Source: Hydrogenophaga sp. RAC07 (GTDB lineage: Bacteria > Pseudomonadota > Gammaproteobacteria > Burkholderiales > Burkholderiaceae_C). Taken from it: a stretch of DNA of 64,000 nucleotides. Every line of letters starts with the position of its first letter. Position 1 is the first letter of the stretch. Shown piece after piece: positions 18,139 through 28,429 of this stretch. Both the position numbers and the translations under genes were made by a program. The notes under the pieces were generated by a model. The model was not told the origin of the DNA. It made no database searches and saw only the letters and a list, made by a program, of their open reading frames with translations. The stretch is taken from positions 1,674,001 through 1,738,000 of the forward strand of contig NZ_CP016449.1 of assembly GCF_001713375.1 (NCBI RefSeq), in the 5' to 3' direction.

Positions 18139-19809
18139 TCAAGGCCTCTTTTCGGCCTTGGCGGTGGACGCCACGCGCGTCTTGGCGCTGCTGGATGAAG
18201 CCGACTTGGTGGTGGACTTTTTCTTGGCCACAGCCGTGGCCTTTGCCTTGGTGGGTTTGCTCGCGCTCTTGGCCACCTTGCGCGTGTTGCCGGAAGTCGC
18301 TGCCTGCTTCTTCGAGCTGGAGCCGCCAGAGGCCAACGACACCCGCTTGGGCAGCATCAGCGTCACCTGCTGGCCAGGCTTGAGCGCGGCATTCACCGCC
18401 AGTTTGTTCCAGCCCGCCACACTTACGGCGCTGACGCCATAACGCTGCGCCAGGCGAGCCAGGGTGTCGCCCTTGCGGGCTTTGACCACCGAACGGCGCA
18501 ACACCACGTCGGGCTCCAGGTTGAGCCGGGCGTTGTCGGCGACGTGCAGCGGCACATCGCTGTTGCGCTGGCCGGTGCGCGGCACCAGCAGGCTGGAGCC
18601 CGCGCGCAGGCTCATGCGTGGAGGAATGTTGTTGACCTCGCGCAATTCGGATTCGCTCATGCCCACGCGGTCGGCGGCCTGCGCCACCGTCATGGTGCTG
18701 GGCACAACCCAGGCGGTCCAGCTCGCCAACGGCCCGGTGTGGGTGCTCAGCTTGTTCTGGAAGATGACCGCGTTGTCCCAGGGCAGCAGGATATTGGGCG
18801 TGCCGGACGCCATCACCACCGGCTGTTTCAGTGATGGGTTGAGCGCGCGGAAATCGGCCTCGCTCACCTCGGCCAGACGCGCGATCACGGCCACATCGAT
18901 GTCGCGGTCGAGCGTGACGGTGTCGAAGAACGGGTGGTTGCCGATCAGGGGCAGCGTGGCGTTGTACGCCTGGGGCCGGGCCATGATGTTCTTGACCGCC
19001 TGCAGCTTGGGCACGTAGGTGCGTGTTTCGAGCGGCATGTTGATGTCCAGGTAGCCGGTGGGCAGGCCCTGGCGCTGGTTGTTGGTGATCGCGCGGTTCA
19101 CATTGCCTTGACCCCAGTTGTAGGCGGCCAGCGCGAGGTGCCAGTCGCCAAAGCGGCGGTGGAGTTGCTGCAAATAGTCGAGTGCAGCACGCGTGGAAGC
19201 CAGCACATCGCGGCGGTCGTCGCGGAAGGCGTTCTGCTTCAGGTCGAACGACTGGCCGGTGGCGGGCATGAACTGCCACATGCCCGCAGCGCGAGCGCTG
19301 GACACGGCTTGTGGATTGAACGCGCTTTCAATGAAGGGCAGCAGTGCCAGCTCCATGGGCATGTTGCGGCGCTCGATTTCCTCGACGATGTGGAACAGGT
19401 AGCGGCTGGAGCGCTCGGTCATGCGCTGGATGTAGTCGGGGCGCGTGGCGTACCAGCGCTCCTGATCGCGCACGAGGTCGTTGTCCAGGTCGGTCATGGC
19501 GAAGCCACGGCGAATGCGCTCCCACAGGTCGGCTGGTGCGGCGAGCGACGCCACCGGCGGCACGCTGGTGTCGGCCACGCCGATGTCGCTCAGCGGAATG
19601 TTGCCCGGCAGGCGGTACGAGGGCAGGCGTGGGGCGCTGGGGGCACTCGACACGGGCTCGCCCGCCGACGAAGGGCCGCCGGTCGAGCCGGTGTCCACGG
19701 TGGCGCAACCGGCGAGAAAAAGGCCAAGGGCAAGTGCTGCGGCGACATGCCAGCGTGGCTGGCGGATGGAAGGAAGAGAGCAGGGAGGCGAGGCGCAGGC
19801 TTGGGTCAT
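18139..19809 (-). CDS. mltD: Membrane-bound lytic murein transglycosylase D with LysM repeats
   Basis: 556-residue outer-membrane lipoprotein that cleaves peptidoglycan glycan strands. The lipobox LAGC puts the lipidated Cys at residue 35. The SLT domain carries LLPFIESAFNPQAVS (catalytic Glu in IES) and AAGMWQFMPATG. Two LysM-type peptidoglycan-binding motifs follow (starting near VPSTMTVAQAADRVG and ARKGDTLARLAQRYG). The last 60 or so residues are a Lys/Ala/Ser/Thr-rich basic tail, unusual compared with E. coli MltD. ATG 19807-19809 overlaps the gloB stop by 4 bp, so the two are coupled; gloB-mltD neighbourhood is also seen in E. coli. Confidence 0.93.
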   Translation of the reverse strand: MTQACASPPCSLPSIRQPRWHVAAALALGLFLAGCATVDTGSTGGPSSAGEPVSSAPSAPRLPSYRLPGNIPLSDIGVADTSVPPVASLAAPADLWERIRRGFAMTDLDNDLVRDQERWYATRPDYIQRMTERSSRYLFHIVEEIERRNMPMELALLPFIESAFNPQAVSSARAAGMWQFMPATGQSFDLKQNAFRDDRRDVLASTRAALDYLQQLHRRFGDWHLALAAYNWGQGNVNRAITNNQRQGLPTGYLDINMPLETRTYVPKLQAVKNIMARPQAYNATLPLIGNHPFFDTVTLDRDIDVAVIARLAEVSEADFRALNPSLKQPVVMASGTPNILLPWDNAVIFQNKLSTHTGPLASWTAWVVPSTMTVAQAADRVGMSESELREVNNIPPRMSLRAGSSLLVPRTGQRNSDVPLHVADNARLNLEPDVVLRRSVVKARKGDTLARLAQRYGVSAVSVAGWNKLAVNAALKPGQQVTLMLPKRVSLASGGSSSKKQAATSGNTRKVAKSASKPTKAKATAVAKKKSTTKSASSSSAKTRVASTAKAEKRP

Positions 19810-20579
19810 TTGAAGTTGTTTTTCCAGGTCCGCAAGGTGGCAAAGACCGACACAGCGTCGGTGGTGGTGGCCGGCTCGTGGGCCCGGGCCGACCGCACCA
19901 CGGCCGCTTCTGCGGTGCGCAGAAAGGGGTTGATGCGTTTCTCCAGCCCGATGGAGCTGGGCAGGGTGGGAAAGTTCAGTGCACGCTGCTCCTGGCAGCG
20001 CCGTGTGTAAGCGGTGAGGTCGATGTTGTCGGGCTCGATGGCCTGCGCGAACCTGAGGTTGGACAGCGTGTACTCGTGGGTGCAGCACACCCGCGTGTCC
20101 GAGGGCAGGGCCGCCAGCCGGGTCAGGGAGTCCAGCATCTGCGCCGGTGTGCCTTCAAACAAGCGGCCGCAACCACCCGAAAACAGCGTGTCGCCACAGA
20201 ACAGCAACGGTGTGCCTTCGGCTTCGGCCGCGTAAAAGGCAATGTGCCCGGCGGTGTGGCCCGGCACCTCGATCACCTCGAAGCGCAGGCCCAGCACGTC
20301 CACGTGTTCGCCGGCGCCCACACGCTCCAGCGGCTCGGGCATGGGCTCGTACGCCGGGCCGATCACGCGGGCGCCGGTGGCCTCGCGCAGCGCGGCCACG
20401 CCGCCGGTGTGGTCGGCGTGGTGGTGGGTGATCAGGATGGTGTCGAGCTGCAGGCCGTGCTGGGCGAGCCAGGCCAGCACACCGTCGGACTCGCCGGGGT
20501 CCACCACCAGCGCGCGCTGGCCGTTGTGGAGGGTCCAGATGTAGTTGTCGCTGAAGGCCGGCAGAGGAAAGAGTTCCAT
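19806..20579 (-). CDS. gloB: Hydroxyacylglutathione hydrolase (glyoxalase II)
   Basis: 257-residue metallo-beta-lactamase-fold enzyme that hydrolyses S-lactoylglutathione to lactate in methylglyoxal detoxification. The binuclear metal motif THHHADH lies at 51-57, with further ligands in PGHTAGH and CGDTLFSGGCGR, and the glutathione-site region CCTHEYTLSNLRFA. ATG 20577-20579 begins the conserved MELFPLPAFSDNYIW. Divergent from the methyltransferase gene and overlapping mltD. Confidence 0.96.
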   Translation of the reverse strand: MELFPLPAFSDNYIWTLHNGQRALVVDPGESDGVLAWLAQHGLQLDTILITHHHADHTGGVAALREATGARVIGPAYEPMPEPLERVGAGEHVDVLGLRFEVIEVPGHTAGHIAFYAAEAEGTPLLFCGDTLFSGGCGRLFEGTPAQMLDSLTRLAALPSDTRVCCTHEYTLSNLRFAQAIEPDNIDLTAYTRRCQEQRALNFPTLPSSIGLEKRINPFLRTAEAAVVRSARAHEPATTTDAVSVFATLRTWKNNFK

Positions 20580-20688
20580 GGATCGAAGGGTGCGTCGCAG
20601 GGGTTCTGGCGTGTAGAGTGCGGGGGTTTGCCCGAAGGCTTGCAGTGTCGCAGACTTCGCCTGTTTCATTGCCCGCTTGACACCTCCC

Positions 20689-21516
20689 ATGCCCGAAAAA
20701 TTGACAGGTTTGACCGAATGGTTCCAGACCCCGCCAGGCCAGTACCTGTTGGGCTGGGAGCAGACCCAGTTCGACCTGGCGGTGGCCGATCTGTTTGGCT
20801 ACAACGCGCTGCAACTTGGTCTGCCCGAGTTGCAGGCCCTGCAGGCCAACCGCATGCCGCACCGCTGGCTGGCTTTGCCCGAGGCCTTGCTGCCCACGCA
20901 GGTGGAGGCCTGGGCGCCGGGCGGCAACCGTGTCGGCGGTGATGCTGAGGCACTGCAAGCGATGAAGGTTGCGCTGATCACCGACGCGGCGGCCTTGCCT
21001 TTTCCCGCCGCCAGCCTCGACCTGGTGGTGCTGCCTCACACGCTGGAACTCAGCGCCGATCCGCACCAGGTGCTGCGCGAGGTGGAGCGTGTGCTGGTGC
21101 CCGAAGGCCGCGTGGTCATCTCGGGTTTCAACCCTGGCAGCCTGTGGGGTCTGCGTCAGGGCCGGGCGAGGCTGTGCGAGCGCATGGGCTTGTCGGTGCT
21201 GGGTGCTTCCAACCTGTTCCTGCCCGATGCGGGCGACTTCATCGGTCCCTGGCGTCTGCGCGACTGGCTCCAGCTGTTGAGCTTTGAACTCGAGTCCGAC
21301 CGCTACGGCTGCTACCGCCCGGCGATGAAGACCGACAAGTGGCTGCAGCGCACCGCGTGGATGGACCGCGCCGGTGCCCGCTGGTGGCCCATTTTCGGTG
21401 CGGTGTACTTTGTGGTCGCGGTCAAGCGCGTGCGCGGCATGCGCCTGCTGGGTCCGGCCTGGAAGCCCCGGCGCTCCCCGTCGCCCGCGCCTGTGCCGGT
21501 GGCCAACCGGCGCTGA
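20689..21516 (+). CDS. YafS-like SAM-dependent methyltransferase
   Basis: 275-residue class I methyltransferase of the Methyltransf_11 type. The C-terminal half of the SAM fold is recognisable: [19 protein letters not shown] and [24 protein letters not shown]. Its place between gloB and rnhA matches yafS of E. coli, a methyltransferase without a known substrate. An in-frame TTG lies four codons upstream, but ATG 20689 is taken because of its better codon. The substrate is unknown. Confidence 0.8.
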   Translation: MPEKLTGLTEWFQTPPGQYLLGWEQTQFDLAVADLFGYNALQLGLPELQALQANRMPHRWLALPEALLPTQVEAWAPGGNRVGGDAEALQAMKVALITDAAALPFPAASLDLVVLPHTLELSADPHQVLREVERVLVPEGRVVISGFNPGSLWGLRQGRARLCERMGLSVLGASNLFLPDAGDFIGPWRLRDWLQLLSFELESDRYGCYRPAMKTDKWLQRTAWMDRAGARWWPIFGAVYFVVAVKRVRGMRLLGPAWKPRRSPSPAPVPVANRR

Positions 21517-21553
21517 AATTTTTCTCTTTCAATTGTTGTCTGGAGTGAGCGTT

Positions 21554-21988
21554 TTGAACCATGTGGTGATCTACACCGACGGTGCCTGCAAAGGCAATCC
21601 CGGGCCTGGCGGCTGGGGCGTTTTTTTGAAGTCCGAGGGGCACGAGAAGGAACTCTGGGGCGGGGAGCGCGAGACCACCAACAACCGCATGGAGCTGACC
21701 GCGGTGATCGAAGCCCTGACGGCGCTCAAGCGGCCGTGCCGCGTGTCGCTGTTTCTGGACAGCGAGTACGTGCGCAAAGGCATCACCGAATGGATCCACG
21801 GCTGGAAGCGCAAGGGTTGGACCACCGCCGCCAAACAGCCGGTGAAGAACGCCGACCTCTGGCAGCGGCTGGACGCGCTGGTGCACGGCGGCATCCACCA
21901 GATCGAATGGCACTGGGTGAAAGGCCATGCCGGCGACCCGGGCAACGAGCGCGCGGACGCCCTGGCCAACCGGGGCGTGCCTTCGTGA
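21554..21988 (+). CDS. rnhA: Ribonuclease HI
   Basis: 144-residue endonuclease that degrades RNA in RNA-DNA hybrids. Catalytic acidic residues are visible in [16 protein letters not shown] (Asp), NRMELTAV (Glu), LDSEYVRKG (Asp) and ERADALAN (Asp), with the basic protrusion WKRKGWTT. No ATG is available before the conserved core. TTG 21554 is preferred because GGAGTGAG lies at the right distance before it; GTG 21545 is the alternative, but it overlaps that Shine-Dalgarno. Confidence 0.96.
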   Translation: MNHVVIYTDGACKGNPGPGGWGVFLKSEGHEKELWGGERETTNNRMELTAVIEALTALKRPCRVSLFLDSEYVRKGITEWIHGWKRKGWTTAAKQPVKNADLWQRLDALVHGGIHQIEWHWVKGHAGDPGNERADALANRGVPS

Positions 21989-22143
21989 AGAAGGTCCGAC
22001 CGGGGTGAGGGGCGAAGGGAACTTCGCGCCCTGACCCCCGCTCTGCACTGCTACATTGTCGGATTGTGAGCATGCGATCGATGGGCTGGCATGTGGATTG
22101 CTGGCCTGCCACATGCCTCGTTTGACCCTCTTCAGAAACAACC

Positions 22144-23307
22144 ATGGCCCAGAAATCGATCTATGTGCTGGTGGCGATCGCAGGCATCGGCCTGGCGTCC
22201 GGCGCGGCCTGGTGGCTGCAGAACAAGCCCGCAGCGCCCACCGCAACGGCGGGCGCCGCTCCCACCGGGGGCGCGCGAGCCGGTGGCAATACGCCTGGCG
22301 TCGAGGTCACCCGGGTCAAGGCTGTTCGGCTGCAGGACGATGCCCAGGCGGTGGGCACGCTGCGCTCGCGCCAGAGTGTCACCCTCAAACCCGAGGTGAG
22401 CGGCCGTGTGGCCCGCATCGCGTTTGCCGACGGTGCGCAGGTCAAGGCCGGACAGTTGCTGGTGCAGCTCGATGACACCTTGCAGCGCGCCGAGCTCAGC
22501 CAGGCGCAGGCCCAGTTGTCGATCGCCCGCGCCAACCTCAAACGCAACCAGGAACTGGTGGCCGAGAACTTCGTGGCCACGCGGGTGGTGGAAGAAAGCC
22601 AGGCCAACCTGCAGGTGGCTGAAGCGCAAGTGGCACTGGCCACGGCGCGCATGCAGCGCATGCGCATCACCGCACCGTTCAACGGCACCGTCGGCCTGCG
22701 CAGCATCAACCTGGGCCAGTTTGTGGGCGATGGCGACGACCTGGTGAACCTGGAAGACACCTCGCTGCTGACGGTGGATTTCCGCCTGCCCGAGCGTTAC
22801 CAGAGCAACATCGCTTCAGGGCAAGGCGTGCAGGTGCAGCTCGACGCCTTGCCGGGCAAGACCTTCGAGGCGCAGGTGCTCGCGGTCGACCCGCTGCTGG
22901 ATGCCAACGGGCGCTCGATCTCGGTGCGTGCGGTCATGCCGCGCACGTCGGGCGCCGACCTGCGCCCAGGCATGTTTGCACGGGTGCTGATCGTCTTCTC
23001 GGTGAACGATGCAGCGCTGGTGGTGCCCGAAGAGGCCATGGTGCCCCAGGGTGGCAAGCAGTATGTGTTTCTGCTCGACGAGCAGGGCCAGGGCGACGCG
23101 AAGAAACTGGTGTCGCGCCGCGTCGAGGTTGAACCCGGTGTGCGCCGGGGGGCCGAGGTCCAGATCGTCAAGGGTGTGGCCGCGGGCGACACGGTGGTGG
23201 TGGCCGGCCAGCAGCGCCTGCAGCGCGACGGCACCGCGGTGCGCGTGGTCAACATGGCCAGCACCAACGATGTCGCCGCACCGGCGCCCAAGCCCGCCAC
23301 GCCCTGA
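22144..23307 (+). CDS. RND efflux periplasmic adaptor (membrane fusion protein)
   Basis: 387-residue HlyD/AcrA-type adaptor linking an inner-membrane RND pump to an outer-membrane channel. An N-terminal membrane segment (about 6-25) is followed by a low-complexity Ala/Gly/Thr linker. Lipoyl halves are seen at LKPEVSGRVARIAFADGAQV and MRITAPFNGTVGLRSIN, around a coiled-coil hairpin (about 110-165), with beta-barrel and membrane-proximal domains after that. It lies 23 bp ahead of the RND transporter gene. No tolC-like gene is in the window. Confidence 0.92.
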   Translation: MAQKSIYVLVAIAGIGLASGAAWWLQNKPAAPTATAGAAPTGGARAGGNTPGVEVTRVKAVRLQDDAQAVGTLRSRQSVTLKPEVSGRVARIAFADGAQVKAGQLLVQLDDTLQRAELSQAQAQLSIARANLKRNQELVAENFVATRVVEESQANLQVAEAQVALATARMQRMRITAPFNGTVGLRSINLGQFVGDGDDLVNLEDTSLLTVDFRLPERYQSNIASGQGVQVQLDALPGKTFEAQVLAVDPLLDANGRSISVRAVMPRTSGADLRPGMFARVLIVFSVNDAALVVPEEAMVPQGGKQYVFLLDEQGQGDAKKLVSRRVEVEPGVRRGAEVQIVKGVAAGDTVVVAGQQRLQRDGTAVRVVNMASTNDVAAPAPKPATP

Positions 23308-23330
23308 CACCCTGAGCCGAGGGACACCCC

Positions 23331-26300
23331 ATGCAACTGCCTGAAATTTCCATCCGGCGTCCGGTGTTTGCGACCGTGTTGTCGCTGCTGATCCTGCTGG
23401 TGGGGTTTGTCGCCTTCAACGGCCTGACCGTGCGCGAGTACCCGCGCATCGACGAGCCCAACGTCACGGTGAGCACGACGTTTGGCGGAGCGTCCAGTGA
23501 AGTCATTGAAACCCAGGTCACCAAGGTGCTGGAAGACTCGCTCGCGGGCATCGAGGGGGTGGACATCATCACGTCCATCAGCCGCCAGGAGCAGAGCCAG
23601 ATCACGGTGCGCTTCAAGCTGGAGCGCGACCCCGACTCGGCCGCGGCCGACGTGCGCGACAAGGTCAGCCGCGTGCGCCAGCGCCTGCCGCAGGATGTGG
23701 ACGAACCGGTGATCGCCAAGGTGGAGGCCGATGCGCAGCCGGTGATCTGGCTCGCGCTCACCTCCGACGCCATGACCTCGCTGGAACTCAGCGACCTGGC
23801 CAACCGGGTGGTCAAACCGCGCCTGCAAACGGCGCCGGGTGCTGCGGACGTGCGCATTTTCGGCGAGCGGCGTTACTCCATGCGCATCTGGCTCGATGCC
23901 GACCGGCTGGCCGCCTACAACCTGACCGTGCAGGACGTGGAAGATGCCTTGCGCCGCTCCAACCTCGAGGTGCCGGCCGGCCGCATCGAGAGTGCGCAGC
24001 GCGAATTCAATGTGACCGCGGCGACCGACCTGCAGACGCCGGAGCAGTTTCGAGAGATCGGCGTGCGCACCGTGAACGGCCAGACCATCCGCATCGGCGA
24101 TGTGGCCCGCGTCGAGCAGGCGCCACAAAACGAGCGCACTTCGGTGCGCTACAACGGGCGCGAGGCCATTTCGCTGGGCGTGATCCGCCAGTCCACCGCC
24201 AACCCGCTGGAGTTGTCGGCCGGCGTGCAGGCCATGCTGCCGCGCATCGTGGCCGACCTCCCCGAAGGCGTGCAGGTGGAAGTGGCCAACGACAACTCGA
24301 TCTTCATCGATCGCTCGATCAAGGCCGTGTACACCACCATCGCGGAGGCCGCGGTGCTGGTGGCGCTGGTGATCTTCGTGTTCCTGCGGACGTTTCGGGC
24401 GTCCATCATTCCCTTGGTGACCATCCCGGTCAGTCTGATCGGCTGCTTCGCGCTGATGGCGCTGTTCGGCTTTTCGATCAACACGCTCACGCTGCTGGCG
24501 CTGGTGCTGGCCATTGGCCTGGTGGTGGACGACTCCATCGTGGTGCTGGAGAACATTTACCGCCACATCGAAGAGGGCATGAAACCCTTCGAGGCCGCCA
24601 TCAAGGGCGCGCGCGAGATCGGTTTTGCCGTGGTGGCCATGACGCTGACCCTGGCCGCGGTGTACGCGCCGCTGGCCTTCACGCCCGGGCGCACCGGTCG
24701 GCTGTTTGCCGAGTTTGCGCTGGCGCTGGCGGGTGCGGTCGTGGTGTCGGGCTTCGTTGCGCTCACGCTCTCGCCGATGATGTGTTCCAAGCTGCTCAGG
24801 CACAACCCCAGCCCGGGACGTTTCGACAGCTTCATGGAGCGCCGCCTCACCGCGCTGAGCGACGGCTACACCCGACTGCTGGGATGGACGCTGACCGTGC
24901 GATGGCTGGTGGTGGCGGTGATGCTGGCCAGTGCGGCCGGCAGCTGGTTGCTGCTGCAGAGCACGCGCCAGGAACTCGCGCCCATGGAAGACCGTGGCGT
25001 GGTGCTGGCCTCGATCAACGGGCCCGACGGCGCCACGCTGGCCTACACCCGCAAGTACGCCGAAGCCATCGAACGCATGGGCCAGGACATCCCCGAGTTC
25101 GAGCGCATCTTCACCATCGTGGGCAACCCCTCGGTGGCGCAGGGCAGTGTGATCATGCGTGGCAAGTCGTGGGAAGAGCGGGACCGCACGACCATGGACA
25201 TCGCCCGCGAACTCGCCCCCAGGATTGCCGCCTTGCCCGGCATCAGCGCGTTTCCCATCACGCCACCTTCGCTGGGCCAGGGCTTTCGCGAGCGGCCGAT
25301 CAACTATGTGATCGTGACCGGCGACAGCTATGAAAACCTCTCGCGCGTGGTGCGCCAGTTCCAGGACAAGCTTGCGCAGAACCCGGGCTTTGTGCAGGTG
25401 GACACCGACCTGCGCCTGAACAAACCCGAAATCCGCATGGACGTGGACCGCGAGCGAGCAGCCGACATGGGTGTGACGGTGGACGCCATCGCCCGAACAG
25501 TGGAAACCATGCTGGGTGGGCGCACCGTGACGCGCTACAAGCGCGATGGTGAACAGTACGACGTGGTGGTGCAGATGGTCTCGGCCAACCGCAGCACGCC
25601 CGAAGACATCGACCGCCTCTTCGTGCGAGGTCGTGGCGACGCCATGATCCCGCTGGCCTCGCTGGTGACCACGCGCGAGGTGGTGGTGCCGCGCGAGCTC
25701 AACCACTTCGGCCAGCGCCGCAGCGCCTCCATCACGTCCAACCTGTCGCCCGAGTACTCGATGGGCGAGGCGCTGGACTTCATGGACGCCACGGCGCGCG
25801 AGCTGCTTCCCGCGGGCTACACGACCGACCTCAACGGCCAGAGCCGCGAGTTCCGCAATTCGTCCGGCTCACTCGCGATCGTGTTCGTGCTGTCGCTGCT
25901 GTTCATCTACCTGGTGCTCGCAGCCCAGTTCGAGAGTTTTGTGGATCCTTTCATCATCATGCTCAGCGTGCCGTTGTCCATGCTGGGGGCCTTGCTGGCG
26001 CTCAAGTTCACCGGAGGCACGCTCAACGTGTTCAGCCAGATCGGACTGATCACGCTGGTGGGTCTGATCACCAAGCACGGCATCCTGATCGTGGAGTTCG
26101 CCAACCAGTTGCGCGAGCAGGGTGTGGAGAAACTGGAGGCGGTGAAGCGCTCGGCGGCGCTGCGTTTGCGCCCCATCCTCATGACCACTGGCGCCATGGT
26201 GCTGGGCGCGATACCGTTGGCGCTGGCCAGCGGCGCGGGTGCCGAGAGCCGTCAGCAGATCGGCTGGGTGATCGTGGGTGGCATGAGCGTGGGCACCTTG

Positions 26301-26408
26301 CTCACCATCTTTGTGGTGCCGACCATGTATTCGCTGTTGTCGCGCATGAAGTCGCATCAACCTCCTGTGCCTGTGGATGGGCATGTTGAGGCTGTGCCTG
26401 CCAAGTGA
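23331..26408 (+). CDS. RND (AcrB/MdtB-type) multidrug efflux transporter
   Basis: 1025-residue proton-driven inner-membrane pump. The start ISIRRPVFATVLSLLILLVG is typical of the MdtB/MexF-like RND branch. TM4 carries the proton-relay Asp pair in GLVVDDSIVVLENIYRH. Two repeats of six TM segments flank large periplasmic loops (about 30-335 and 560-860). The second half includes ITLVGLITKHGILIVEFAN. Length is standard. It forms a two-gene operon with the adaptor. The substrate is unknown; the family exports drugs, detergents and dyes. Confidence 0.94.
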   Translation: MQLPEISIRRPVFATVLSLLILLVGFVAFNGLTVREYPRIDEPNVTVSTTFGGASSEVIETQVTKVLEDSLAGIEGVDIITSISRQEQSQITVRFKLERDPDSAAADVRDKVSRVRQRLPQDVDEPVIAKVEADAQPVIWLALTSDAMTSLELSDLANRVVKPRLQTAPGAADVRIFGERRYSMRIWLDADRLAAYNLTVQDVEDALRRSNLEVPAGRIESAQREFNVTAATDLQTPEQFREIGVRTVNGQTIRIGDVARVEQAPQNERTSVRYNGREAISLGVIRQSTANPLELSAGVQAMLPRIVADLPEGVQVEVANDNSIFIDRSIKAVYTTIAEAAVLVALVIFVFLRTFRASIIPLVTIPVSLIGCFALMALFGFSINTLTLLALVLAIGLVVDDSIVVLENIYRHIEEGMKPFEAAIKGAREIGFAVVAMTLTLAAVYAPLAFTPGRTGRLFAEFALALAGAVVVSGFVALTLSPMMCSKLLRHNPSPGRFDSFMERRLTALSDGYTRLLGWTLTVRWLVVAVMLASAAGSWLLLQSTRQELAPMEDRGVVLASINGPDGATLAYTRKYAEAIERMGQDIPEFERIFTIVGNPSVAQGSVIMRGKSWEERDRTTMDIARELAPRIAALPGISAFPITPPSLGQGFRERPINYVIVTGDSYENLSRVVRQFQDKLAQNPGFVQVDTDLRLNKPEIRMDVDRERAADMGVTVDAIARTVETMLGGRTVTRYKRDGEQYDVVVQMVSANRSTPEDIDRLFVRGRGDAMIPLASLVTTREVVVPRELNHFGQRRSASITSNLSPEYSMGEALDFMDATARELLPAGYTTDLNGQSREFRNSSGSLAIVFVLSLLFIYLVLAAQFESFVDPFIIMLSVPLSMLGALLALKFTGGTLNVFSQIGLITLVGLITKHGILIVEFANQLREQGVEKLEAVKRSAALRLRPILMTTGAMVLGAIPLALASGAGAESRQQIGWVIVGGMSVGTLLTIFVVPTMYSLLSRMKSHQPPVPVDGHVEAVPAK

Positions 26409-26486
26409 GGTTTTCGAGGGCTCGTGAGTGAGTTCCGCCAAGCGCCCCAGGGTCGACGATGACCGCAACCACAGGTGGGAGAAGAC

Positions 26487-27764
26487 TCAGACCACCCCGG
26501 AAAACATCATCACATCCACCGCGTCGCCAACAGCAACGTTGCCTTGAGCGTGGTGCAGGACGATCAGACCATTGGCCTCCACCATGGAGCTCAAAACCCC
26601 CGAGCCCTGATTGCCGGTTGTGCGGACCGCGAGCGAACCGTCGGCCGCACGGCTGACGGTGCCGCGCTGGTATTCGGTGCGCCCGGGCTTCTTGCGCAGT
26701 GGCTCGAGCGAGTGCGCCTGCAACAACACCGGCGGCGTGGCCGTGCCGCCCATGAGCCGTTGCAGGGCAGGGCGCACGAACGCGAGGAAGGTGACCATCA
26801 CCGCCACCGGATTGCCGGGCAGTCCAAAAAGAACCGACGACTTCCCGTTCTCCGTGATGCGGCCCACCGCCATGGGACGCCCGGGTCGCATGGCGATGCG
26901 CCAGAAGGCCACGTCGCCCAGTTGCTTCATCATGGCCTTGGTGTGGTCGGCCTCGCCCATGCTCACGCCGCCGCTGGTGATGATCGCGTCGGCCTGTTGC
27001 GCAGCGCTGCGGAAGGCGGCTTCGAGCAAGGCGGGTTCGTCGCGCACCACGCCCATGTCGATCACGTCCACACCCATTCGCTTGAGCAGACCAAAGACGG
27101 TGTAGCGGTTGCTGTCGAACACCGCGCCTTCGCGGATCGGCTCGCCCAGCGTCAGGATCTCGTCACCGGTGGAGAAGTAGGCCACCTTGATACGGCGGAA
27201 CACGGTGACCGTGGGCAAGCCCAGGCTGGCGATCAGGCCGAGCGCGGCGGGGCCGAGGGTTTGACCTTTGCGCAATGCAGCTTGTCCGGCCATCAGGTCT
27301 TCGCCGAGCAGGCGGCGGTTGTCGCCCGCCTTCACCACACGGGGAGGTATCTCGACCATGTCGCCATCAACTTTGACAAACTCCAGTGGCACCACGGTGT
27401 CGAGCGCGGCCGGCATGATGGCGCCGGTCATGATCTTCAGGCACTGGTCGGCTTGCAGGGAGCCCGCCCAGGCCTTGCCGGCGAAGGCCGTGCCGGCAAC
27501 GCGCAGCTTCAGAGTCTGGCCAGGTTGAAGCAGCGCACTGTCGAACGCGAAGCCGTCCATGGCCGAGTTGTCGTGGGGTGGCACGCTGATGGGTGAGGTC
27601 ACATCCACGGCCAGCACGCGGTCGAGTGCGTCGAACACGCCCACTTCTTCGGTGGCGGTGACGGGCTGCACCAGTTGGGCCAGGAATTCGTTGACGCGGT
27701 CGGCGCTCAGGGCCTGTGGGTCGTAGCCCTGCAGTTTGGCCGCGATCTGTTCGATCGTCTTCAT
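26487..27764 (-). CDS. moeA: Molybdopterin molybdenumtransferase MoeA
   Basis: 425-residue enzyme that inserts molybdate into adenylated molybdopterin. Domains follow the MoeA order: the N-terminal region with PPHDNSAMDGFAF, domain II, and the MoCF domain with FSTGDEILTLGEP, DSNRYTVFGLL and ITSGGVSMGEADHTK. Ends in the beta-barrel domain IV. The stop lies at the 5' side next to the RND operon (convergent, 78 bp apart). It follows mobA by 4 bp on the same strand, within a moaA-mobA-moeA cofactor unit. Confidence 0.96.
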   Translation of the reverse strand: MKTIEQIAAKLQGYDPQALSADRVNEFLAQLVQPVTATEEVGVFDALDRVLAVDVTSPISVPPHDNSAMDGFAFDSALLQPGQTLKLRVAGTAFAGKAWAGSLQADQCLKIMTGAIMPAALDTVVPLEFVKVDGDMVEIPPRVVKAGDNRRLLGEDLMAGQAALRKGQTLGPAALGLIASLGLPTVTVFRRIKVAYFSTGDEILTLGEPIREGAVFDSNRYTVFGLLKRMGVDVIDMGVVRDEPALLEAAFRSAAQQADAIITSGGVSMGEADHTKAMMKQLGDVAFWRIAMRPGRPMAVGRITENGKSSVLFGLPGNPVAVMVTFLAFVRPALQRLMGGTATPPVLLQAHSLEPLRKKPGRTEYQRGTVSRAADGSLAVRTTGNQGSGVLSSMVEANGLIVLHHAQGNVAVGDAVDVMMFSGVV

Positions 27765-27768
27765 GGCG

Positions 27769-28392
27769 TCAGCCTTTTTCCAGCGTGTGCAGTTCGGCCA
27801 GGGTGTTGGTGTTGTGGAAGGCGCGTGGGTCGTCGCCGGGCTGGTTGAACGGCACGATCACGGTCTTGTGCTGCGCGGTCCATTTGTCGATCTTGCGACC
27901 ACCAGCCTGCGTGAAGGCCACCAGGCTCTCCAGCAACTCGACGCGCATCAGGCAGAACACAGGCTGCGGGCGCAACTGTCCATCCTCTTCCAGCGCAGCC
28001 GCCATGGCGATCTCGGTGCCCTCGTCATCAAAAGCCTTGGCCAGTCGCCGGGCGAGGTCGAACGGGAACAGCGGTGTGTCGCAAGGCACGGTGAGCATGT
28101 AGGGCGTCTCGCAGCGCTCCAGACCGGTCATGAAGCCCGCCAAGGGTCCGGCGAAGTCGCTCATGGTGTCGGGCCACACCGGCGCACCAAACGCTTCATA
28201 GGCGGCCAGGTTGCGGTTGGCGTTGAGCATGAGTTCGCCCACCAGCTCGCCTTCCTGCATCTGCAGGCGCAAGACCGTGTGCAGCGCCAGCGGCGTGCCG
28301 TTGAAGTTCTGCAGGCCCTTGTCGAGCCCGCCCATGCGGGAGCCGCGGCCCCCGGCCAGGACCAAGCCTGTGATTTCGTTGGTGTGGATCAA
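27769..28392 (-). CDS. mobA: Molybdenum cofactor guanylyltransferase MobA
   Basis: 207-residue nucleotidyltransferase that adds GMP to Mo-molybdopterin, giving the bis-MGD cofactor. The GTP-binding signature [18 protein letters not shown] occupies about residues 10-27, with [10 protein letters not shown] as the metal-binding region. The start is a TTG (minus strand, 28390-28392) with GGAA a few bases before; no ATG precedes the conserved motif. It is only 4 bp from moeA. Confidence 0.93.
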   Translation of the reverse strand: MIHTNEITGLVLAGGRGSRMGGLDKGLQNFNGTPLALHTVLRLQMQEGELVGELMLNANRNLAAYEAFGAPVWPDTMSDFAGPLAGFMTGLERCETPYMLTVPCDTPLFPFDLARRLAKAFDDEGTEIAMAAALEEDGQLRPQPVFCLMRVELLESLVAFTQAGGRKIDKWTAQHKTVIVPFNQPGDDPRAFHNTNTLAELHTLEKG

Positions 28393-28429
28393 AAGTCGTT
28401 CCGATCAAAGTGGTGTCTTGCCCGGCACA

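Noticed and set aside
21989..22143. Terminator or regulatory RNA between rnhA and the RND adaptor gene
   Set aside because: A hairpin (about 22008-22034, GGGCGAAG with CTTCGCGCCC) exists, but there is no U-tract and no known RNA motif; evidence is too weak for a call.
22797..25706. A 969-codon open frame on the minus strand across the RND operon
   Set aside because: It is fully antisense to two conserved efflux genes, its translation is His/Arg/Gly-rich without any domain, and long antisense open frames are expected in such GC-rich coding DNA.
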